Below are positions 25,956 to 33,172 of a DNA stretch of 64,000 bases, piece by piece. Under the pieces are notes generated by a model, which saw only the letters and a program-made list of their open reading frames with translations, was not told where the DNA came from and did not search any database. The position numbers were made by a program, and so were the translations under genes. Each line of letters starts with the position of its first letter. Within the stretch, counting starts at the first letter, position 1. Origin of the DNA: an uncultured Oscillospiraceae bacterium (GTDB taxonomy: Bacteria; Bacillota; Clostridia; Oscillospirales; Oscillospiraceae); assembly GCA_934573735.1 (NCBI GenBank), contig CAKTMC010000005.1, forward strand, positions 41,661-105,660, read 5' to 3'.

Positions 25956-26272
25956 TCGGGCAGCTCTCCATTTTCAATAAAAGTAATACAGCGGTGATCC
26001 CTCGCCATGGCGCTTGCGACAAAGCGCGTATCCTCGTCAAGCTCCGAGCCGCAGACTATGATGCGGCAGCGGAGTATGCCGTTATCGTTGAGCCAGAGCA
26101 GACCGTTGAGAGTCTGCTCAAGCCGCGGCTCCGCGCCGCTGATGATTATAAGCACATAGCCCGTGCTGCTGCGTCCGAACCTCACCGGTGTCTGCATTAT
26201 GCGGGCAATAAGCCAGAGCAGCGCGAGACAGGCAAGGCAGGCGGACAAAATCACAAGAGCTTTTTCCCTCAT
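25952..26272 (-). CDS. Single-TM protein of unknown function
   Basis: A 106-residue protein I do not recognise. An N-terminal hydrophobic helix (about 6-24, LVILSACLACLALLWLIARI) is followed by a soluble part with alternating strands and helices (YVLIIISGAEPRLEQTLNGL ... RCRIIVCGSELDEDTRFVAS) that loosely resembles a small glycosyltransferase-A or Rossmann half-domain. GGAGGGGAG precedes the ATG. It lies between uvrA (43-bp gap) and recD2 (ATGA overlap), so it is expressed with DNA repair genes, although its product is probably membrane-bound. Confidence 0.7.
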   Translation of the reverse strand: MREKALVILSACLACLALLWLIARIMQTPVRFGRSSTGYVLIIISGAEPRLEQTLNGLLWLNDNGILRCRIIVCGSELDEDTRFVASAMARDHRCITFIENGELPE

Positions 26273-26315
26273 GCTCTCCCCTCCCCGCCATTCTATGAGA
26301 GGGGGAAAGTCTGCG

Positions 26316-29141
26316 TTACGGCAGAAGCTTTTTCAAAAACTGACCCGTAAAGCTCTTCTCACAGGCGGCGCAGTCCTCGGGGGTACCGGCAAAGACAAGC
26401 TCTCCGCCCATGTCGCCGCCCTCGGGACCAAGGTCGATGATATGATCGGCAACCTTTATAACGTCCAGATTATGCTCGATAACGACCACGGTATTGCCCG
26501 CCTCTACAAAACGGTCAAGTATATTTATAAGCCGATGAACGTCGGCAACGTGAAGCCCCGTTGTCGGCTCGTCAAGGACATAGACCGTGCTGCCGGTACT
26601 GCGCTTTGAAAGCTCCGTAGCAAGCTTTACGCGCTGCGCCTCTCCGCCGGAGAGAGTTGTACTCGACTGACCAAGCTTTACATAGCCGAGTCCGACGTCG
26701 CGCAGAGTCTCTATCTTGTGGAGTATCTTGGGCTGATTTTCAAAGAAAACGCAGGCCTCATCAATCGTCATATCCAGCACTTCCGCGATATTCTTACCCT
26801 TGAAGCGCACCTCAAGCGTCTCGCGGTTATATCTTTTGCCATGACAGACCTCGCAGGGGACATAGACGTCCGGCAAAAAGTGCATTTCGATTTTCAAAAG
26901 TCCGTCGCCGCTGCATGCCTCGCAGCGCCCGCCCTTGACGTTAAAGGAAAAACGCCCCTGATTGTAGCCGCGCAGCTTTGCGTCCTGAGTGGAGGCGAAA
27001 AGCTCCCGGATATCGCCGAAAACCCCGGTATAGGTCGCGGGATTTGAGCGCGGAGTGCGCCCTATCGGGCTTTGGTCAAGCGCGATGACCTTATCGACAT
27101 ATTCAAGCCCCAAGACCTCATCGCATTTGCCGGGGCGAACCTTGACGCGGTTTTTCTCCGCCGCCAGAGTCTTATACAAAATCTCATTTATAAGCGAGGA
27201 TTTACCGCTGCCGGAAACGCCGGTCACGCAAACGAGCTTGCCGAGCGGGATATCCACGTTTATATTTTTCAGATTGTTTTCCCTTGCGCCGATTATACGC
27301 AGGAGCTTGCCGTTTCCGGCGCGGCGCGTCTCAGGCACGGGGATTTTTTTCTTCCCGCTGAGATACTGCCCCGTCACGGACTCCGGACAGGCGCAGATAT
27401 CCCCGATGGAGCCTGCGCAGACTATCTCGCCGCCGTTTATGCCCGCGCCGGGACCGACATCGACGATATAATCCGCCGCGCGCATCGTGTCCTCGTCATG
27501 CTCGACGACGATAAGCGTATTGCCCAAATCGCGCAGCCGCTTGAGCGTGCGCAGGAGCTTATCATTATCGCGCTGATGCAGACCGATGCTCGGCTCATCA
27601 AGTATATACAGCACTCCCATAAGGCTTGAGCCTATCTGGGTCGCAAGCCGGATACGCTGACTTTCACCGCCGGAGAGCGTCGCCGCCGAGCGGGACAGCG
27701 TAAGATAGCCGAGCCCGACATTCACAAGAAAGCCGAGGCGCGATTTGATTTCCTTTATAATACGCTCCGCTATGAGCATATCCTTTTCACTGAGCTCAAG
27801 CGAATCTATGAATTTGAGCGCGCTCAAAACCGGCAAGTCGGTAAACTCGGCGATATTCATACCGCCTACCGTGACCGCAAGGGCTGTCTTTTTAAGTCTC
27901 CTGCCGCTGCAGTCGGGACAGGGCGTTTCCGCCATGCACTCCTCAAGCTCGGCGCGCATTGCGGGACTCTGTGTTTCCTTATAGCGGCGCTCAAGGTTAT
28001 TCGCTATGCCCTCAAACTCACGCTTTATCACTCCGAAGCCCTCGTTCTTCTCGTATCTGAGCTGGAGCGGCTCACCCTTTGTTCCGTAAAGCAGAGCTTT
28101 AACCGCCTCCTCGGGAATGTCCTTGATGGGGTCGGTGAGCTTAAAGTGATAGCGCCGCGCAAGAGCGTCGTAATACATACGCGAAATCGAGTCTCCCTTT
28201 GCGTTGCCCCAGCCGCTTGCGCATACGCCGCCGTCCATGATGCTCAAATTCGGGTTTGGCATGATCAGGTCCGGGTCAACGAGCAGGCGCATACCAAGTC
28301 CCGTACAGGTCGGGCACGCGCCATAGGGATTATTAAACGAGAACAGCCGCGGAGCCAGCTCGTCTATCGAGATGCTGCAGTGCTCACAGGCATAATTCTG
28401 CGAGAAGCTGAGCTGTCTGTCCTCACCGACGAGGTCAACCGTCAAAAGTCCGCCGGCAAGCGCCATTGCAGTCTCGGCAGAGTCCGTAAGGCGGCGGGTG
28501 ATATCCGGCTTTATGACCAGACGGTCAACGACTATCTCTATAATATGCTTCTTGTTTTTCTCGAGCTTGATTTCCTCGGTCAGGTCGTACATTATCCCGT
28601 CCACGCGGACACGGACGTAGCCAGACTTCTTTGCGTCCTCAAATATTTTCACATGCTCACCCTTGCGGGAGCGCACGACAGGCGCCATGAGCTGTATGCG
28701 CGTCCCCTCCGGGAGCGCCATTATCTGGTCAACTATCTGGTCAATGCTCTGCTGCCGTATTTCTCTGCCGCATTTCGGGCAGTGCGGCACGCCGATACGC
28801 GCCCAGAGCAAACGAAGATAATCATATATCTCGGTGACTGTGCCTACCGTGGAGCGCGGGTTCTTTGAGGTGGTTTTCTGGTCGATGGATATGGCGGGAG
28901 AAAGCCCGTCGATATAGTCCACGTCGGGCTTGTCCATCTGACCGAGAAACATCCGCGCATATGAGCTCAGGCTCTCCACATAGCGGCGCTGCCCCTCGGC
29001 GTATATCGTATCGAAGGCGAGGCTGGATTTGCCGCTGCCTGAAAGACCCGTTATCACGACAAGCTTATCGCGCGGTATCTCAAGATCTATATTTTTAAGA
29101 TTATTTTCTCTTGCGCCTTTTATATAAATACTGTTCTGCAT
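26316..29141 (-). CDS. uvrA: Excinuclease ABC subunit A
   Basis: A 941-residue UvrA, the damage-recognition ATPase of nucleotide excision repair. It has two ABC modules, each with Walker A (GLSGSGKSSLAFD and GVSGSGKSSLINE) and signature LSGGE motifs, plus zinc modules with CPKC, CEHC/CPTC and CEACSGDG ... CEVC. The final tail is short. Length and motifs are complete. uvrB is not adjacent and lies about 6.6 kb away at 35718-37688. Confidence 0.97.
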   Translation of the reverse strand: MQNSIYIKGARENNLKNIDLEIPRDKLVVITGLSGSGKSSLAFDTIYAEGQRRYVESLSSYARMFLGQMDKPDVDYIDGLSPAISIDQKTTSKNPRSTVGTVTEIYDYLRLLWARIGVPHCPKCGREIRQQSIDQIVDQIMALPEGTRIQLMAPVVRSRKGEHVKIFEDAKKSGYVRVRVDGIMYDLTEEIKLEKNKKHIIEIVVDRLVIKPDITRRLTDSAETAMALAGGLLTVDLVGEDRQLSFSQNYACEHCSISIDELAPRLFSFNNPYGACPTCTGLGMRLLVDPDLIMPNPNLSIMDGGVCASGWGNAKGDSISRMYYDALARRYHFKLTDPIKDIPEEAVKALLYGTKGEPLQLRYEKNEGFGVIKREFEGIANNLERRYKETQSPAMRAELEECMAETPCPDCSGRRLKKTALAVTVGGMNIAEFTDLPVLSALKFIDSLELSEKDMLIAERIIKEIKSRLGFLVNVGLGYLTLSRSAATLSGGESQRIRLATQIGSSLMGVLYILDEPSIGLHQRDNDKLLRTLKRLRDLGNTLIVVEHDEDTMRAADYIVDVGPGAGINGGEIVCAGSIGDICACPESVTGQYLSGKKKIPVPETRRAGNGKLLRIIGARENNLKNINVDIPLGKLVCVTGVSGSGKSSLINEILYKTLAAEKNRVKVRPGKCDEVLGLEYVDKVIALDQSPIGRTPRSNPATYTGVFGDIRELFASTQDAKLRGYNQGRFSFNVKGGRCEACSGDGLLKIEMHFLPDVYVPCEVCHGKRYNRETLEVRFKGKNIAEVLDMTIDEACVFFENQPKILHKIETLRDVGLGYVKLGQSSTTLSGGEAQRVKLATELSKRSTGSTVYVLDEPTTGLHVADVHRLINILDRFVEAGNTVVVIEHNLDVIKVADHIIDLGPEGGDMGGELVFAGTPEDCAACEKSFTGQFLKKLLP

Positions 29142-29159
29142 TTTTAACTCTGCTTTATC

Positions 29160-29639
29160 TTATTTAACCGTGATATCCGCAGCCCTGCCGCGGGTAAGCT
29201 GCATGAGCGCCTGCGGCTCAAGCTCGACCTGATAGCCGATTTTCCCGGCGCTGACTATAATAGTATCCTTGTCGAGAGCTGACTCGTCATAGGTCGTGCT
29301 GTACTGCTTTTTCATGCCTATCGGCGAGCAGCCGCCGCGTATATAGCCCGTGAGGGCGTTTATCTCGCTGACGTGTATCATGTCTATCGACTTTTCGCCG
29401 ACGGTCTTTGCAGCCTTTTTCAGGTCCAGCTCGTCTCCGACGGGGATGACAAAGACATAAATGCCCTTACTTGCGCCCCGTGTCACCAGAGTCTTGAATA
29501 TCTTTGCCGGGTCCTCGCCTATGAGCGCCGCAACGCTAAGCCCGTCAACGGCCTCGTCGCCGTGCGGATAGCTGTGCGGAGTATATTTTATCTTTTTCTG
29601 CTCGAGCACGCGCATTACGTTTGTTTTCTGCTCAGCCAT
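29160..29639 (-). CDS. ybaK: YbaK/EbsC-type aminoacyl-tRNA deacylase
   Basis: A 159-residue YbaK-family protein that hydrolyses mischarged Cys-tRNA(Pro). Family landmarks are AALIGEDPAKIFKTLV, the catalytic lysine region AAKTVGEKSIDM, YIRGGCSPIGMKKQ and the C-terminal SAGKIGYQVELEPQAL. The ATG at 29639 is preceded by GTAGGTGATTTGC; an in-frame start three codons earlier is less well placed. It lies 18 bp upstream of uvrA. Confidence 0.92.
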   Translation of the reverse strand: MAEQKTNVMRVLEQKKIKYTPHSYPHGDEAVDGLSVAALIGEDPAKIFKTLVTRGASKGIYVFVIPVGDELDLKKAAKTVGEKSIDMIHVSEINALTGYIRGGCSPIGMKKQYSTTYDESALDKDTIIVSAGKIGYQVELEPQALMQLTRGRAADITVK

Positions 29640-29706
29640 GCAAATCACCTACTTATCTAAAATATTATTATACCCTAAAGTAAGCGTTCTTTCAAGCAAA
29701 TATTAT

Positions 29707-29744
29707 CAAAAAACTATCGGCAGCCCGTAAGCCGAGCCGCCGAT
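29707..29744 (-). terminator. Terminator of the TetR gene
   Basis: On the minus strand ATCGGCGGCTCGG folds back on GGGCTGCCGAT and is followed by a T6 run. It lies 20 bp past the stop of the TetR gene. Confidence 0.75.
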
Positions 29745-29764
29745 ATAATTAAATTGAAACAAAA

Positions 29765-30325
29765 TCAGCCGTCAATCTGAAATCTTGCCAGCATATTCTC
29801 AACGCTGTTGTCAAGCAACTTCAAAAACTGCTCCTGCGAGTTCCCCTTGGGAAGCTGCATACCGAGGTCGAGCCACTGAGATATAAGGCCGACAACGCCG
29901 TTTGCGTAAAACTCGACGACAAACTCAAAGTCGCTTCTGTCAATGTTCTTGCCCTCGGAGACAATGATGGCAAAGCTTCTTATGCAGCTCTGCAAGCGGC
30001 GCTTGAAGTAGCGGAGCATATAGATGCGGCTGTTGGAGTTATAGATATTGAGCGCAAAGGCGCTGTTATCGGCAAGGTATGTAAAGAACATCATGACGTC
30101 CTCACGCCAGTGCTCATAGACGACCTCGCTCGGCAGCACGCGGTTTGCGTCCTCCTCAAAGACCCACTCAAGCAGATCGTACACATCGTCAAAATGATAG
30201 TAGAACGTCTGACGGTTGACCCCGCATATCTCGACCAGATCCTTGACCGTTATTTTGTCAATAGGCTTTACGCAAAGCATCTGCTTTAACGCCGCGCCCA
30301 AAGATTCCTTTGTAGTCGAAGCCAT
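29765..30325 (-). CDS. TetR/AcrR family regulator (DhaS-like C-terminal domain)
   Basis: A 186-residue regulator. The N-terminal HTH is recognised from ITVKDLVEICGVNRQTFYYHFDDVYDLLEWVF. The C-terminal part (YLADNSAFALNIYNS ... EFYANGVVGLISQWLDLGM) matches the TetR_C_8-type domain of DhaS and related regulators. CAGGAGGTC precedes the ATG. It is flanked by its own promoter and terminator, so it acts on distant targets or itself. The ligand is unknown. Confidence 0.88.
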   Translation of the reverse strand: MASTTKESLGAALKQMLCVKPIDKITVKDLVEICGVNRQTFYYHFDDVYDLLEWVFEEDANRVLPSEVVYEHWREDVMMFFTYLADNSAFALNIYNSNSRIYMLRYFKRRLQSCIRSFAIIVSEGKNIDRSDFEFVVEFYANGVVGLISQWLDLGMQLPKGNSQEQFLKLLDNSVENMLARFQIDG

Positions 30326-30352
30326 TGAAAAGACCTCCTGATTTTTTTACAT

Positions 30353-30382
30353 ATTATATCACAGTGTATGGCATTGTGTAAA
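30353..30382 (-). promoter_or_regulatory. Promoter with dyad, TetR gene
   Basis: TTTACA (30382-30377) and a perfect TATAAT (30358-30353) with an 18-bp spacer on the minus strand. The spacer and -35 contain an imperfect dyad (ACACAATG ... CACTGTG) that could be an autoregulatory operator. Confidence 0.6.
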
Positions 30383-30446
30383 GATATTTTATCTGAAACA
30401 GAGCAAAAGCTCTTATGCAAAACGGCAACACCGCGTCAAAATCAGT

Positions 30447-30477
30447 CAAAAGCCCGCCTTGCATCGCAAAGCGGGCT
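30447..30477 (-). terminator. Terminator after tRNA-Thr
   Basis: AGCCCGC pairs with GCGGGCT on the minus strand over a loop that can extend the stem (TTTGC/GCAAG), followed by TTTT. It lies 4 bp beyond the tRNA 3' end. Confidence 0.8.
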
Positions 30478-30480
30478 GAA

Positions 30481-30556
30481 TGGAGCTGGTAATGTGACTC
30501 GAACACACGACCCCTTCATTACGAGTGAAGTGCTCTACCGACTGAGCTATACCAGC
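30481..30556 (-). tRNA. tRNA-Thr (anticodon CGU)
   Basis: Read on the minus strand, a complete cloverleaf folds: acceptor GCTGGTA/TACCAGC, D-arm GCTC/GAGC, anticodon stem CTTCA/TGAAG around loop CTCGTAA, T-arm GTGTG/CACAT around TTCGAGT, then discriminator T and an encoded CCA. The anticodon CGT reads the threonine codon ACG. It has its own promoter and terminator. Confidence 0.97.
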
Positions 30557-30569
30557 GTCAACAGCAGAT

Positions 30570-30598
30570 ATTTTAGCACAGCCCGTGCCTAAAGTCAA
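30570..30598 (-). promoter_or_regulatory. Promoter of tRNA-Thr
   Basis: TTGACT (30598-30593) and TAAAAT (30575-30570) on the minus strand, 17 bp apart, ending 13 bp before the tRNA 5' end. Confidence 0.8.
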
Positions 30599-30874
30599 TG
30601 ACGAATATGCGCGTCTGACAATTTTTATATACGGCTTCATTCTAATACAGAACGTATATTGACAAAAGTCACGAAAAAAATCTTTGGGGGAACTGTACAA
30701 ATGCGGCGGGATTTTCGTTTGGAAAAGCCATGTCAATATACGGCATTGCCGAAAAAAATTACAAAACTTTTACTCGCTAAAAGTTACATAATCATTTCAC
30801 GAAATTATTTTTCAAATAGTTGTCAACATTTTCAACAGGGTTTTCAACACTTCATTTTCATTGATATATCAAGG
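30599..30874. other. Gene-free AT-rich stretch
   Basis: I see no convincing gene here. One plus-strand open frame of about 100 codons (30659-30961) has no ribosome binding site and no recognisable domain. The stretch 30815-30852 has three TCAACA repeats spaced by T-runs, whose meaning is unknown. Confidence 0.5.
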
Positions 30875-30913
30875 AAAATTGCCGCAATGTTGAAATCTCA
30901 ACATCACGGCAAT
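30875..30913 (-). terminator. Terminator of the uvrB-radC unit
   Basis: A 16-bp stem with two mismatches (ATTGCCGTGATGTTGA against TCAACATTGCGGCAAT on the minus strand), a short loop and TTTT follow radC by about 58 bp. Confidence 0.8.
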
Positions 30914-30970
30914 CATAAACTTATTACAAAAGAGAAACAGAAAAATGTTAACATAATGTAATATTTTCAC

Positions 30971-31657
30971 TCATCTCAGACTCGTCAGAAACAGCCCCGA
31001 CTCCTTATATGAGGAAAAGCTGTCTCCGCAGACGATTATATGGTCGTCAAGCTCTATGCCGACGGCGCGCAGCGCCCGGGCAAGATTTTCCGTCACAAAA
31101 TCGTCCTCACGCGAGGGCTTAACAGAGCCGCGCGGATGATTATGCGAGATTATAACGGAGGCGGCCTTATTTCTCAGCGCAAGCTCGGTCATCTTCCGCA
31201 CGTTTGCCTCGACGCTGTTTACTACGCCGCGAGCTATGGTGATACAGCAGATAATGCACTTTTTCGAGTCGAGACAAAGCATATATAAAATCTCGTCCCG
31301 CTCATATGTGAAGAGGGGGAGAAAATATGCCCCGGCAGCGGCGGCGCTGTCGATGCGCTTTAGTGGCTTGCGCTTATCCATAAGATAGCGGCGCGAGACC
31401 TGCGGAATGAGGCTCAGCAGGAGCGATGCGTTTGCGCCGATGCCGGACACCTCCTGAAGCTCCTCAATATTTGCCTCAAGCACGGCGGAAAGCGAGCCGA
31501 AGCGGTCAAGCAATTCATGTGCGATGGTGTTTGTATCACACCTCGGGATGGCATAGAATAGCAGAAGCTCCAGAGCGTTTATGTCATTGAAATTATCAAG
31601 ACCGTGTTCAAGATATCTTGCCTTGAGGCGTTCGCGGTGACCGTCGTGAACTCCCAT
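30971..31657 (-). CDS. radC: RadC family JAMM-domain protein
   Basis: A 228-residue RadC homologue. An N-terminal helix-hairpin-helix region (LQEVSGIGANASLLLSLIPQ) precedes the JAB/MPN metal-binding motif HNHPRGSVKPSREDD. The family was named for DNA repair, but its role is disputed, and a direct enzymatic activity is not settled. The GVHDGHRERLKARYLEHGLD start is typical. It is the last gene of uvrB-polA-rimI-tsaD-radC. Confidence 0.93.
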   Translation of the reverse strand: MGVHDGHRERLKARYLEHGLDNFNDINALELLLFYAIPRCDTNTIAHELLDRFGSLSAVLEANIEELQEVSGIGANASLLLSLIPQVSRRYLMDKRKPLKRIDSAAAAGAYFLPLFTYERDEILYMLCLDSKKCIICCITIARGVVNSVEANVRKMTELALRNKAASVIISHNHPRGSVKPSREDDFVTENLARALRAVGIELDDHIIVCGDSFSSYKESGLFLTSLR

Positions 31658-31683
31658 ATCCGAGTCTCCCTTCTGCGCGATTA

Positions 31684-32685
31684 TTATAGCTCCATTGTCG
31701 CGTATGCGTTGAGATCGCTGCCTGCGCGGGCTCCCGCAAGGTATTCGTAATATGCCTGTGCGCCGACCATTGCGCCGTTATCTCCGCAGAGCCTGAGCGG
31801 CGGGATATATAGCTCAAGTCCGTTTTTCTCGGCAGCCGCCTTAAAATCGGCTCTTATGCGGGAATTTGCCGCAACGCCGCCCGCAACAACTACCTTGCTG
31901 CGTCCAAGCTCTCTTGCCGCCTGCATGGTGCGCGGAACAAGACTGTCGCTGACGGCCTTTGTAAACGAGGCTGCAAGCCCCGCACGGTCTATCTCCTCGC
32001 CGCGCTGCTCGGCAGTATGGACAAGATTGATAACTGCGGTCTTCAGCCCGGAAAAGCTCATGTCATAGGGATTGCCGTCCACATGGGATATCGGGAAGTG
32101 GTATCTTGTATCGTCTCCGCCCTGCGAAAGCTCGTCGATGGGCTTTCCGCCGGGATATGGCAAGCCGAGCACTCTTGCGGTCTTGTCAAAGCACTCCCCC
32201 GCCGCGTCGTCCCGCGTCGCGCCCAGGATATGCATATCGGTATAGCTGCGGACATCGACAAGAATCGTATTGCCGCCTGATATGGCAAGGCAGAGGAAGG
32301 GCGGCTCAAGCTCGGGATATGCCAGATAGTTTGCCGCTATGTGCCCGCGTATATGATGCACCGGGATAAGCGGCACATCGAGCGCAAGCGCACAGGCCTT
32401 GGCAAAGTTTACGCCGACGAGCACCGCGCCGATAAGTCCCGGAGCATATGAAACGGCGACCGCGTCAATGTCCTTTCTTTCAAGCCCCGCCGCGTCTATC
32501 GCCTTTTGTGCGAGTATGGATATGGACTCAACGTGGCAGCGCGAGGCAATTTCCGGCACGACGCCGCCGTAGACCGCGTGGAGGTCTGCCTGTGAGAAAA
32601 TCTGGTCTGTGAGTATCCTTCTGCCGTCCTCAACGATTGCGACCGCAGTTTCGTCACAGGTGGATTCAAATGCAAGTATTTTCAA
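31684..32685 (-). CDS. tsaD: tRNA threonylcarbamoyladenosine synthase subunit TsaD
   Basis: A 333-residue Kae1/TsaD ATPase-fold protein that transfers threonylcarbamoyl to A37 of ANN-decoding tRNAs. Visible are the N-terminal ILAFESTCDETAVAIVEDG, the metal site HHIRGH (the conserved HxxxH), the phosphate loop LAISGGNTILVDV and the C-terminal GGVAANSRIR. It sits in an operon with rimI (34-bp gap), a frequent pairing; tsaB and tsaE are not in the window. Confidence 0.96.
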   Translation of the reverse strand: MKILAFESTCDETAVAIVEDGRRILTDQIFSQADLHAVYGGVVPEIASRCHVESISILAQKAIDAAGLERKDIDAVAVSYAPGLIGAVLVGVNFAKACALALDVPLIPVHHIRGHIAANYLAYPELEPPFLCLAISGGNTILVDVRSYTDMHILGATRDDAAGECFDKTARVLGLPYPGGKPIDELSQGGDDTRYHFPISHVDGNPYDMSFSGLKTAVINLVHTAEQRGEEIDRAGLAASFTKAVSDSLVPRTMQAARELGRSKVVVAGGVAANSRIRADFKAAAEKNGLELYIPPLRLCGDNGAMVGAQAYYEYLAGARAGSDLNAYATMEL

Positions 32686-32719
32686 AGCTGACGCCTCTCT
32701 TTAATATATAAATATATGC

Positions 32720-33172
32720 TTATTCAAAAAATTTCGTCATAAGTATAGCATTTTCGCGGGGAAAATCATAGTAATTTTTTCGTTCTCCGACCCGGACATA
32801 GCCGTGCTTTGCGTAAAGAGCTATCGCCGGGGCGTTACTCTCGCGCACCTCAAGCGTAACAAAGGCGAGGCCGCGTTTTTGCGCTCTTGAGTTCATCTCG
32901 GCTATAAGCGCATCACCTATGCCGCGGCGGCGCAGGCTGCTGTCAACCGCTACATTGGAAATATAGCCCTCATCCAGGACGAACATCATGCCGACATAGC
33001 CCGCGACACGCCCGTTTTCGTCAAGCGCCGCGATAAACTCATGCCTCTCGTCGGGAAGCTGGCTTATGAGCTGAGCCTCGGTCCACGGAAGCGAAAAGCA
33101 CTGCTCCTCAAGCGCCGCTATCTGCGGCACAAGCTCTGAAGTCGCATCGCAGATAATTATATTCTCCATCAA
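32720..33172 (-). CDS. rimI: RimI-type ribosomal protein N-acetyltransferase
   Basis: A 150-residue GNAT enzyme, identified by SNVAVDSSLRRRGIGDALI (acetyl-CoA pyrophosphate loop RRRGIG), FVTLEVRESNAPAIALYAKHGY and VRVGERKNYY, all typical of RimI. RimI acetylates ribosomal protein S18 in E. coli. It overlaps the polA stop by 4 bp (ATGA) and precedes tsaD. Confidence 0.92.
   Translation of the reverse strand: MMENIIICDATSELVPQIAALEEQCFSLPWTEAQLISQLPDERHEFIAALDENGRVAGYVGMMFVLDEGYISNVAVDSSLRRRGIGDALIAEMNSRAQKRGLAFVTLEVRESNAPAIALYAKHGYVRVGERKNYYDFPRENAILMTKFFE

Noticed and set aside
30659..30961. A 100-codon plus-strand frame in the gap before radC
   Set aside because: No ribosome binding site or domain, it runs through the radC terminator, and the composition is that of AT-rich non-coding DNA.
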